Shown here piece by piece: positions 34,030 to 41,365 of a stretch of DNA of 64,000 bases (the first letter of the stretch is position 1; the number at the start of each line of letters is the position of its first letter). This DNA comes from Pseudomonas morbosilactucae (lineage in GTDB: Bacteria > Pseudomonadota > Gammaproteobacteria > Pseudomonadales > Pseudomonadaceae). A model generated the notes under the pieces. That model was not told the origin of the DNA. It did no database searches and saw nothing but the letters and a program-made list of their open reading frames with translations. The translations under genes were made by a program, and so were the position numbers. The DNA is taken from assembly GCF_023241715.1 (NCBI RefSeq), contig NZ_JALQCW010000013.1, forward strand, positions 62,001 to 126,000, in the 5' to 3' direction.

Positions 34030-36354
34030 ATGACTGACCACAGTCGTGCGATCGGCGGCATCGAACTGGAACAATTCATGGACCGCCTCGAGGCCGAAGA
34101 CCAGGGCAGCGAAACCCTGCTGGCCCAACTGCGCGCCCAACCACTGCGAGCCGACTCCCTGGTTTCGATCGACCGCCTGCATTCACTGTGGATGAACGCC
34201 GGCGATGCCACCGCAGCCCGCTCCGTGCTTGACCAGGACGGCGATGCCCTGCTGGCCGTCGTCCCCTCCACGGCCCGCGGCGAACTGCAGATGAACCTGA
34301 ACATCCTGCGCCTGCGGGTGGCCAACTTCCTCGATCAAGACAGCGAAATCCTCAAGGTGCTCGAGTCCCTGGACCCCACTGCGGGCGCGCCGCTGGACTT
34401 CGACATCGAGCACTATCGTCGGCACCGAATTTTCAATGAACTGGAACAGGGCAGCCTCGAGGTCGCCCTGAAAACCATCGACGCACGCTACGCCCTGACC
34501 CTGATCAATCCGGCCCGTGAGCTACTGCGATCCTGGGACGCGACTGACCGCCATCGGCGCCGATCCTTGGTGCTGTGGCGCCACGAACGCCCTGAAGAAG
34601 CCCGCGAAGCTGCCCTGGAGGCGGTCAGCGCTCTGCGTGCGTCCGGCCCCGAGCAAGATGTCGATGCCAATGACTGGGTCTGGCTGGGCAACTCGCTGAT
34701 CGAAATCATCCCCCTGCGCCTGGCGCTGTTCGAACAACCCGTCACCCAACTGACCGCCGGCCTGTCGCTGCCACGGCGCCGAGAGTGGGACGTGCGCCTG
34801 GCACGCCTAACGGCACGTGCCCAGCACGCCTTGGGCGATCTACCGGCAGCATTGAAAATCTGCACCAGCGCAGCCCTGAGCCTGGACTCCGAAGGCGGCG
34901 ACAACTTCATCGAATACGAACTGCCCTGGCTTATGGAAAACCGCCAGGTTGACGCTGCCGGGCATCGAGCCTTCATCGACATCTATGAAATGCGCGGTGA
35001 GATGTGGCAAGGCACCGCACGCCTGGTTCATGAGCGCTTGCATCAGACGGACGACCCGTCGGTCTGGTGGCCCCTGTGTGTAATGCGTGCCTGCAACGAC
35101 CATGAAGTGCTGCAGAACTTCCTTGTCGCACTCCCGGAAATCGACACATCGGTCCCGGCCCCAACCCCGCTGCTGGATGCGCTGTACCGTTCCATGGAAG
35201 ACCCGCAAGCCCATCTGGACAACGTGTTTGCCGAGGCCAGGGCGGAGGCGCAACGACGCTCGCCGGAGCACCCATGGATCACCCGGCTGACCGCCGTGTA
35301 TGACGCCGGTATCGGCGCGATCGATGCCGCCACAGAACTCGCGCTGTTGCAGGGCGCCATCCAGGCCGGGCGCATGCAGGACAATCGCAGCGCCTACGCC
35401 CTGTTCTGCGCTCAGGTAAAGACCCTGGGGCTGATCGAGGCACTGCAACTGCCGGTTCCAACCCTGCCCAGCGGCATGTATGCCTACAACTACGCCGCCT
35501 CGATTGACGACTTGGTGGAAAAAGAAACAGAGACGCTGCCTGAAGAGACCAGAGACCAAGCCTATACGCTGTTGAGGTACGCGCAAAAAGCCGTCTATGA
35601 ACAGGGCCAGGCCAATATGGAGCGCTACTTCAGCACCGGCAGCGGGCACCCGTTCGACGCCTGCGCCCACCTCTACTCCATGCTCTGCAACAACCTGGCC
35701 ATCAACTACCGCTTCTACAACGGGCAGAACCTGTACCAGGAAGCCATCGAGCTGCACCTGCGGGGCATCGCGGCCAGCTCCTTCGCCGAGCACTACCAAG
35801 GCCTGCTCAGCAACCGTATCGGCCTTGAAGACAACCCGGGCATCGTCGATGCGGCAGAGCAGCTGTGGCATTACGCCAGGGAATACGGCTACAGCCGTCA
35901 CGCCCCGGACGACTACCTGCAGAGCGTGGTCTACGCCCTGTACCAGATGGATCGGGACGGGGAGATCCCGATCTGGCTTGAGCGCGCACTCAAGTGGCAG
36001 GAAGACCAAGGCATCAGCGATGAGCAATTGAGCGTTGCTTCGCTGTTCGCACGCCTGCAAGTGGCCCGCTACCTGGCCCACGCCAACCCGGAGAACGCCT
36101 ATGGTCTGTGGCTGCGCTACGAGCCCCATGTGCACAGGCTGCAAGACAATTCGCTGATGTCCTCGGCGGTCTACATATTCAAGGCCCTGGGGCGCAACGA
36201 CGAAGCGATCGACTATTGCCATCGGACCCTGGCGCTATGCGCCCCCGACGTGGACTACGACGTGCGCTGCCGGGGCTGGATCCAAACCACCCTGGCGGAA
36301 CTCCAGGCGCCAGAGAAACCGGCGGGCAAAAGCTGGTGGCAGATATGGAAGTAA
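34030..36354 (+). CDS. large alpha-helical repeat protein of unknown function
   Basis: A 774-aa soluble protein, not recognised. ATG 34030 follows GGAGTTAACA, a good ribosome site. The sequence is almost wholly helical and rich in paired-helix segments (ARAQHALGDLPAALKICTSA, AAEQLWHYAREYGYSRHAPD, AVYIFKALGRNDEAIDYCHR) that look like divergent TPR or Sel1-like repeats. No signal peptide or membrane segment; the C-terminus is basic and aromatic (GKSWWQIWK). The next gene starts inside its last codons, so the two are coupled. The repeats suggest a scaffold, but the function is unknown. Confidence 0.75.
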   Translation: MTDHSRAIGGIELEQFMDRLEAEDQGSETLLAQLRAQPLRADSLVSIDRLHSLWMNAGDATAARSVLDQDGDALLAVVPSTARGELQMNLNILRLRVANFLDQDSEILKVLESLDPTAGAPLDFDIEHYRRHRIFNELEQGSLEVALKTIDARYALTLINPARELLRSWDATDRHRRRSLVLWRHERPEEAREAALEAVSALRASGPEQDVDANDWVWLGNSLIEIIPLRLALFEQPVTQLTAGLSLPRRREWDVRLARLTARAQHALGDLPAALKICTSAALSLDSEGGDNFIEYELPWLMENRQVDAAGHRAFIDIYEMRGEMWQGTARLVHERLHQTDDPSVWWPLCVMRACNDHEVLQNFLVALPEIDTSVPAPTPLLDALYRSMEDPQAHLDNVFAEARAEAQRRSPEHPWITRLTAVYDAGIGAIDAATELALLQGAIQAGRMQDNRSAYALFCAQVKTLGLIEALQLPVPTLPSGMYAYNYAASIDDLVEKETETLPEETRDQAYTLLRYAQKAVYEQGQANMERYFSTGSGHPFDACAHLYSMLCNNLAINYRFYNGQNLYQEAIELHLRGIAASSFAEHYQGLLSNRIGLEDNPGIVDAAEQLWHYAREYGYSRHAPDDYLQSVVYALYQMDRDGEIPIWLERALKWQEDQGISDEQLSVASLFARLQVARYLAHANPENAYGLWLRYEPHVHRLQDNSLMSSAVYIFKALGRNDEAIDYCHRTLALCAPDVDYDVRCRGWIQTTLAELQAPEKPAGKSWWQIWK

Positions 36355-37583
36355 GCCCCGACAAACGCACCTCGGGCTACGCCCCACGCAACGCGCTGAA
36401 TGCCGACGAACTGAAGCGCGGCATTCTTGAGCGCAGCCAGGCCCGGGGCGACGAGGGGCCGGTGCGCCAATGGCTGCTGAACCATTTCTATCGGCACCTG
36501 GTGGGCAACTTTGAACCGGCCCGAAGCATCCAGAGCCTTGAGGACGCAACCACGGCACTGGGCTCGGACGCCTTGCCACCGTGGGTTGCCGGGCACTTCA
36601 ACAGCCTGGCCAAAAACTCGGCGCACGAGGCTCCAGCCGCCGCGCCCTTGGTCTGGGTCGATCCGCAGTGCCCGGCCCTGCTGCAACAAGAAGCGCTGCT
36701 GGTGGAGTTCCTGACGTCGCGCAGCGGCACGGCCCTGGCGGGCAAACTCGACCGCATCAACTGCCCGCAAGCCTTGGCGCTGTGGGAAAAGGAACACGCG
36801 CAAATGGCCGCCCGGGTCGAGCAAGGCTGGCGCCAAAGCCAGCCCGACGCCCTGCGCGTGGCGGTTGCGGCGACCGACCACGTTCTACTGGAACTGATCC
36901 ACGACAGCCCCCATCTGCGCGCCGAGATGGCCTTTGAAAGCTACGTGATGCGCCACTGCCTCGGGCAATTCGCCGACCGCAAAGGCTTGAGCGGCGGCTA
37001 CGGCGAGCGCTACGCCGAGTCAGTGGAACAACAGCACATGCGTGTGTTCAGCCTGCGCGACGCCCAGGGCCAGCCCCACATCACCATCAGCCTGATCGTG
37101 CAGGCCGATGGTTCGCTGACGGTGGAGCAAGTCAAAGGCAAGCAGAACCGCCCGCCCATCGAACGCTACTTCCAGGACCTGCTCACCTGCCTGAACGCCT
37201 TGGGCACCGATGGGCAAACGCCGGCCGACTGCGTCGCTATCGGCATTGTGCGCACCGACGCCGGCTGGCGGCGCATCGAAGACGTAACTGATCCAGCGGC
37301 TCAGACCCAACTGGTGGCGCGTTACCCGCAACTTTTCTATCGACTGGACGCACCGTCGGCGATGGTCGAGTGGCTAGTCGCCGCGCGCCAATCCGACCTG
37401 CTGCAGCAAGTGGCGCCCCGGGCTGCGTCGGTCAAATACGCCACCCGGCACATTTTCAACAAAAGCCCCTGGCCACCACGCCTGCCGGACGATCCCCTGT
37501 ACACCACCGAAGGTGTGCAATGGGCGGACATGTCGCCGCAGCAGGCCGAAGAAATCAGCGCCTGGCAGGCCCGCAACTCCTGA
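36345..37583 (+). CDS. PcfJ-like domain protein of unknown function
   Basis: A 412-aa soluble protein. ATG 36345 overlaps the upstream gene by 10 nt. The central part (about 195-285) contains VMRHCLGQFADR, then FSLRDAQGQPHITISL, then VEQVKGKQNRPPIERYFQDL. This order of a cysteine/histidine turn, an R-x-F/Y-S-L-R-D-x-x-G-x-P-H strand and a Q-x-K-G-K-x-N turn resembles the PcfJ-like family of mobile elements and phages, whose biochemical role is not established. The N- and C-terminal parts are unrecognised. It is located between the helical repeat protein and a DUF1266 protein. Confidence 0.7.
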   Translation: MEVSPDKRTSGYAPRNALNADELKRGILERSQARGDEGPVRQWLLNHFYRHLVGNFEPARSIQSLEDATTALGSDALPPWVAGHFNSLAKNSAHEAPAAAPLVWVDPQCPALLQQEALLVEFLTSRSGTALAGKLDRINCPQALALWEKEHAQMAARVEQGWRQSQPDALRVAVAATDHVLLELIHDSPHLRAEMAFESYVMRHCLGQFADRKGLSGGYGERYAESVEQQHMRVFSLRDAQGQPHITISLIVQADGSLTVEQVKGKQNRPPIERYFQDLLTCLNALGTDGQTPADCVAIGIVRTDAGWRRIEDVTDPAAQTQLVARYPQLFYRLDAPSAMVEWLVAARQSDLLQQVAPRAASVKYATRHIFNKSPWPPRLPDDPLYTTEGVQWADMSPQQAEEISAWQARNS

Positions 37584-37593
37584 GGCAGACCCA

Positions 37594-38253
37594 ATGACTC
37601 CCCTAGTGATCCTGTTCGCGACGTGGTTTGGCATCTGGTACTGGCGCCGCAAGCGCAACACCAGCACGTCATCCTTCTCGCCACGCAAGCAATGGGCCCT
37701 CACCCTGGCCCAGCCCATGGTCGATGCCACCGGAATGACCGGTTTTTTCGACCCTGGCACCGACCATTTCGCAGACACCGCCAAGCTGTCCCTCAGGGCG
37801 CCACTGCTGCACCAGGGCGGCTTTCGCAACAACGCGACAGACGACGAAGTGCGCGAACACTTCAACACCACCCTGGAACGGCACTGGTTTCGCATCGACC
37901 TGCAAAACCTGTCCGCCACCGACGACCCGCGGGCCGCCATGGCATTTGCCTGCGTACGCAGCGCCTTCTTCGTACGTTGCGCCATGCTCATGAACTGGAT
38001 CGAAGCCGAAGCCGGCTGGCGCGTGCTGCTGCTCAACGCCCAACGGGCCCAGGACTGCTTCGACGGTTGGGAAGCGTTCGGCGAGGCCTATATCCTCGGG
38101 CGCCGGCAATGGGTGGCCGCCTTCAGGGCCGACTCCCTGGGCAAAACCTTCAGCGAAGCCAGCCTCAACACCCTGTTAACCCCCAAAACCGGCGCCTGGG
38201 CCGGCCAGCCATGGCACGAACTGCCAGCGTTCAGCCCAAGGGCGACTGAATAG
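37594..38253 (+). CDS. DUF1266-domain membrane-anchored protein
   Basis: A 219-aa protein starting at ATG 37594, 10 bp after the PcfJ-like gene. Residues 1-18 form a short membrane anchor (MTPLVILFATWFGIWYW) followed by a basic stretch (RRKRN). The rest matches the DUF1266 pattern, including ERHWFRIDL and the tryptophan/glycine signature GWEAFGEAYILGRRQW. DUF1266 has no established activity. It is the last of three tightly spaced genes and is followed by a strong terminator. Confidence 0.75.
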   Translation: MTPLVILFATWFGIWYWRRKRNTSTSSFSPRKQWALTLAQPMVDATGMTGFFDPGTDHFADTAKLSLRAPLLHQGGFRNNATDDEVREHFNTTLERHWFRIDLQNLSATDDPRAAMAFACVRSAFFVRCAMLMNWIEAEAGWRVLLLNAQRAQDCFDGWEAFGEAYILGRRQWVAAFRADSLGKTFSEASLNTLLTPKTGAWAGQPWHELPAFSPRATE

Positions 38254-38368
38254 CGGTGGATGGCAAGATTGAAGCCCTGCCAAGCAAGTGGGGTTGTTTA
38301 CATACGGCATGAGTGACCTGCAAGGCAGATCGTTAATCGAAGCCGCAAAAAATACAGGTTGAATATGG

Positions 38369-38401
38369 AAAAAGGGCGCCCTCTAAGTGGGCGCCCTTTT
38401 T
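38369..38401. terminator. terminator after the unknown three-gene cluster
   Basis: AAAAAGGGCGCCC (38369-38381) pairs with GGGCGCCCTTTTT (38389-38401) around CTCTAAGT-like loop sequence. Strong and bidirectional; it closes the 34030-38253 transcript and faces the convergent cytochrome gene. Confidence 0.93.
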
Positions 38402-38525
38402 CTTTCAGACTGAACCAACAGTGGCCACGCTCGGCCGCTCATAGTGATTAACAATGGCGATTCACAGCTGACACCCCATCAGCTCTTAGTCGGAAAATTT
38501 ATTTGCAGCCAACTCTTAACTCAAA

Positions 38526-38909
38526 TCATCGGCCTTTTGAAATTACGTCACTCATGTATTGATTCAAATCGCGAAAATCCTGAACCTTCCAGGAGAACGG
38601 CGGCACTTTCACACCATTTTCCTTCAATGTTCTTGGAATCAAGTCGCCATTGGGACGGAGTATTATCGACGACACAATGACGCCGGGATAATCATTCAGC
38701 CGCTTCTTGAACGCAACGGTTCTCAAATCAGGCGTAGGAGGATTGCTTTTATTAGCCAATGGCCCTGTGCCTTTGAGGTCCGCCCCGTGGCACATGACGC
38801 ATCGCTGCAAATAGATGTTTTTCCCATTCGCATTCTCCGCAAAGGACAAGGGTGCTTGTATCAGCGATAAAACCCCTAACGAAGCGATGAATAATATTCT
38901 CATTTCCAT
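38526..38909 (-). CDS. small periplasmic c-type cytochrome
   Basis: A 127-aa exported protein: signal peptide of about 24 residues (MEMRILFIASLGVLSLIQAP, cleaved after SFA), then a mono-haem cytochrome c domain with C-V-M-C-H about residue 37. In most cytochromes of this type a methionine opens an M-P-x-F motif as the distal haem ligand. Here the position reads KVPPFSW, so the usual methionine is replaced by valine and another ligand may be used. Upstream AAGG gives a ribosome site for ATG 38909. Base composition is visibly AT-richer than the neighbouring genes and no partner oxidoreductase is adjacent, suggesting acquisition or loss of a former partner. Confidence 0.85.
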   Translation of the reverse strand: MEMRILFIASLGVLSLIQAPLSFAENANGKNIYLQRCVMCHGADLKGTGPLANKSNPPTPDLRTVAFKKRLNDYPGVIVSSIILRPNGDLIPRTLKENGVKVPPFSWKVQDFRDLNQYMSDVISKGR

Positions 38910-39031
38910 ATGGCCTTGTTGTGTAGGTCAGATCTGAATAGAGGGCAACAGGGGGGCAGCCGCTTTTGCAGCACTGAATAAGAATTCCCGCCGGCCTTCC
39001 ATCAGCATCTTCCTTGAACGGTGAATACGAA

Positions 39032-39064
39032 AAAGCCCCTCCAGGTCATCCTGAAAGGGGCTTT
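39032..39064. terminator. bidirectional terminator near tRNA-Arg(CCT)
   Basis: AAAGCCCCT (39032-39040) pairs with AGGGGCTTT (39056-39064), flanked by A and T tracts. It lies 78 bp downstream of the minus-strand tRNA gene and probably ends its transcript. Confidence 0.8.
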
Positions 39065-39141
39065 ATTTATTCTCCTGCTGCCACGTAGCTGTCATCGATA
39101 AACGCAGTAGCCAGGGGAATGGCCGGAAAGGCCGAAATATT

Positions 39142-39218
39142 TGGTGTCCCAGGGCAGGTTCGAACTGCCAACCTTCCCCTTAGGAGGGGGATGCTCTATC
39201 CAATTGAGCTACTGAGAC
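39142..39218 (-). tRNA. tRNA-Arg (anticodon CCT)
   Basis: On the minus strand a full cloverleaf of 77 nt: acceptor GTCTCAG/CTGGGAC, D arm GCTC...GAGC, anticodon arm TCCCC-CTCCTAA-GGGGA (anticodon CCT), T loop TTCGAAC, and an encoded 3' CCA. It reads AGG codons. Confidence 0.97.
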
Positions 39219-39355
39219 AAGGCCGCAAGCGCCATGGAGGACACGGCGCGAAGGACGGCGTGCATGTTAACGGGCATGCCTGAATTTGTCATGTGATCCA
39301 TAGGGCTTTTTATAACGGCGCAAAGGCCCGGCCAGCTTGATCGGGATGGCAGTCG

Positions 39356-39437
39356 TGCAAATTGCATCACCGCAAAAAGCCATCATTGCAAAATGCAATA
39401 AACCACCATCGGAAAAACAATATAAGTTATTGTTTTT
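39356..39437. promoter_or_regulatory. cluster of inverted repeats upstream of the small gene at 39516
   Basis: Three inverted repeats in 82 AT-rich bases: TGCAA-A-TTGCA (39356-39366), ATTGCA-AAA-TGCAAT (39385-39399), and AAAAACAATA-TAAGT-TATTGTTTTT (39413-39437, perfect 10-bp arms). The first two share a TGCAA/TTGCA core. The next gene starts 79 bp downstream. They look like operator sites for one or two regulators; the regulator is not identifiable. Confidence 0.55.
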
Positions 39438-39515
39438 AAAGTATTTTTAAATAGAATATCGATTGGCATGGGCGCTGCTTATTAACTCTGCAAAACAACA
39501 GCGGAGACAAGCCCC

Positions 39516-39755
39516 ATGAGCAGCACACTCTTTTTACTGAACGCTATCGCCATCACCGTGCTGCTGGTTTTTCAATTTCAACCCGATAACCATGCCGTTC
39601 AAGCCGCCGCCAACGTCTCGCAATACACCCAGCGCCAAGCGCCGCAACTGGCCGTGATGAATAGCCAGACGGGCGTCGGCATGGAAACCCGAGTGACGCA
39701 AAAACAGTCACCGGCACCCACAGCGACTCCACGATCTGCAAGCTGGGTATTTTAA
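39516..39755 (+). CDS. small protein with N-terminal membrane segment or signal
   Basis: 79 aa: MSSTLFLLNAIAITVLLVFQ forms a single hydrophobic helix, followed by a polar, glutamine- and threonine-rich tail. AGCGGAGACAAG upstream gives a ribosome site. Not recognised. The next small membrane protein gene starts 31 bp downstream, likely in the same transcript. Confidence 0.6.
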   Translation: MSSTLFLLNAIAITVLLVFQFQPDNHAVQAAANVSQYTQRQAPQLAVMNSQTGVGMETRVTQKQSPAPTATPRSASWVF

Positions 39756-39786
39756 GACCGCTGACCCTGCCAAATAGGAAGCCATC

Positions 39787-39966
39787 ATGCCCCTTCTCAC
39801 CAAAAGCCTGCTGGCCCTCGCCCTCTTGAGCGGCCTCCTGAGTTTTGTGCTGCCGCAAGCGAGTACCGGCAACGTGCCGCTGATTGCCTGCGGGGTGTTT
39901 TTCAGCTTCTTCGTACTGGCCTTGATGATTGGCCGCAGGATTAAATTTGACCCGGTACTGCGCTGA
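39787..39966 (+). CDS. 59-residue small membrane protein
   Basis: ATG 39787 after AGGAAG. The product has two hydrophobic helices (about 5-25, LLALALLSGLLSFVLPQ, and 30-49, VPLIACGVFFSFFVLALMI) joined by a short loop and a basic end (GRRIKFDPVLR). Not recognised. Its last 26 bases overlap the 3' end of the convergent phnN gene. Confidence 0.65.
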   Translation: MPLLTKSLLALALLSGLLSFVLPQASTGNVPLIACGVFFSFFVLALMIGRRIKFDPVLR

Positions 39967-40522
39967 CGCCGGCACGACGCAATATCTGCAGGAAACGCCT
40001 CACTGCCGTGGCCAACTCGCCTGAGTTGTCCACTTGCTCAATAGCCTCGGCTTCGGCCTGAGTCACGGCGACAAATCTTTGGTTGCGCTGCAACCTGGCC
40101 TCGATGCCCATAGCACTTTCCCGACCACGAGCAATCAATCGTTGGCGCAAGACCTCGCAATCCACCGTCAAGAGAACGGGCAACAACAAGGGGTAGCGCA
40201 GGCGAGCCTGCTGCAGATGAGCCCTGGAACCGTTGACCAACACATGCACGCCTTCCGCCAGCCAGCGATCCACTTGCATGGGAATGCCGTAACCCAGCCC
40301 ATTGGCGTGCCAGGACAAAGCAAACTCGCCGTGCTCGGCCATGCGCTTAAATTCAGCAGCAGAAACCTCTTGTGCCGCCTCCCCCACCGACTCTGCCGAA
40401 CGGGTGATAACCCGCTGGGCCACGTGGCAGCCCATCTGCTGCAGCGACGGGCGGGCGGCATCGATCAAGCTGTCCTTGCCCGCACCGGAGGGCCCCATCA
40501 GATAGATCAGTCTACCGGGCAT
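39941..40522 (-). CDS. phnN: ribose 1,5-bisphosphate phosphokinase PhnN
   Basis: A 193-aa guanylate-kinase-fold enzyme that phosphorylates ribose 1,5-bisphosphate to PRPP, the last step of phosphonate C-P lyase breakdown. Walker A is GPSGAGKDSL (about residues 10-19). ATG 40522 (MPGRLIYLMGPSG) is the family start. No other phn gene is in the window, so it stands apart from its usual operon. It may supply PRPP from ribose bisphosphate or have been separated by rearrangement. It converges with, and overlaps by 26 bp, the 59-residue gene. Confidence 0.88.
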   Translation of the reverse strand: MPGRLIYLMGPSGAGKDSLIDAARPSLQQMGCHVAQRVITRSAESVGEAAQEVSAAEFKRMAEHGEFALSWHANGLGYGIPMQVDRWLAEGVHVLVNGSRAHLQQARLRYPLLLPVLLTVDCEVLRQRLIARGRESAMGIEARLQRNQRFVAVTQAEAEAIEQVDNSGELATAVRRFLQILRRAGVSAVPGQI

Positions 40523-40718
40523 GGTTAAGCGTCCTGAGATACACACCTAGTAAATCGGCCATTTGCCACTATTCTCTAACAGGTAGGGAGCAACGTAAGA
40601 ATCCGCATAGCCTGCGCCTTGGCGCAAGCAGTGACACCTTCTGTGGAGCAGCGGGATGCGGCCAGATCAGCGGACTAAAGCGAGCTTTTCAAACCAGTCC
40701 GCATTTCTGATAATTGGT

Positions 40719-40732
40719 GCTGGCATAACGCC
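40719..40732 (-). promoter_or_regulatory. possible AmrZ autoregulatory site
   Basis: The minus strand reads GGCGTTATGCCAGC, similar to the AmrZ-binding consensus GGCCATTACCAGCC apart from one shifted base. It is about 60 bp upstream of the candidate promoter. AmrZ represses its own gene in P. aeruginosa. Tentative. Confidence 0.3.
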
Positions 40733-40777
40733 TTTATCCAGTTCAATATTTGTCACAGAATTGACGCCAAGGATCTG

Positions 40778-40807
40778 GCAACTTTGAGGCATGATGCGGG
40801 CCTCTTA
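40778..40807 (+). promoter_or_regulatory. candidate AlgU (sigma-22) promoter of amrZ
   Basis: GCAACTT (40778-40784), then about 18 bp, then TCTTA (40803-40807) resemble the AlgU pattern GAACTT-N16/17-TCtgA. It lies 96 bp before amrZ, which is AlgU-dependent in P. aeruginosa. The spacer is slightly long. Confidence 0.4.
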
Positions 40808-40903
40808 GCAATTCAGGTTGAACATTTGGCAGCAACGCTTGTCCTAACTGACATCCTGCGGCCAATCCCGAGAACCGCTCCCCTGAACTAACCGGTTAAA
40901 AAT

Positions 40904-41230
40904 ATGCGCCCATTGAAACAGGCAATTTATTCCAGCCGTACGGCTGACAAGTTCGTCGTACGTCTACCCGACGGGATGCGTGAACGCATTGCCGAGGTGG
41001 CTCGCAATCATCACCGCAGCATGAACTCCGAAATCATCGCGCGCCTGGAACAAAGTCTTATTCAGGAAGGCGCCTTGGGTGAAGAGCTCAGCATGCGCCT
41101 GGACAGCCCAGAGCTGTCTTTGCATGAACGCGAACTGCTTCAACGTTTCCGTCAACTCTCCCATCGTCAGCAAAACGCTTTGGTTTCGCTGATTGCTCAT
41201 GACGCCGAAATGGCCGCAGACGCCACCTGA
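40904..41230 (+). CDS. amrZ: ribbon-helix-helix regulator AmrZ (AlgZ)
   Basis: A 108-aa Arc/Mnt-type DNA-binding protein, readily recognised as Amr[21 protein letters not shown] forms the DNA-contacting strand and first helix, [18 protein letters not shown] the second helix, and [20 protein letters not shown] the C-terminal tetramerisation domain. In pseudomonads it controls alginate, motility (repressing fleQ in several species), c-di-GMP and iron genes. The N-terminal [16 protein letters not shown] is close to the P. aeruginosa start. It lies alone and is followed by a terminator. Confidence 0.97.
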   Translation: MRPLKQAIYSSRTADKFVVRLPDGMRERIAEVARNHHRSMNSEIIARLEQSLIQEGALGEELSMRLDSPELSLHERELLQRFRQLSHRQQNALVSLIAHDAEMAADAT

Positions 41231-41246
41231 TTACATCCCGAAAGCT

Positions 41247-41274
41247 AAAGCCAGCCTAGTGCTGGCTTTTTTTT
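41247..41274 (+). terminator. terminator after amrZ
   Basis: AAAGCCAGC (41247-41255), loop CTAGT, GCTGGCTTT (41261-41269), then a run of T. A clear intrinsic terminator. Confidence 0.95.
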
Positions 41275-41365
41275 GCCCGCCATTTGCCAAAGAAGCGCCA
41301 CAAGGGCGCTTCTTCGTCTGGCATCAATAAAGGAATGGCGCAGCCCATCAGGCTACGCCAGGCAC

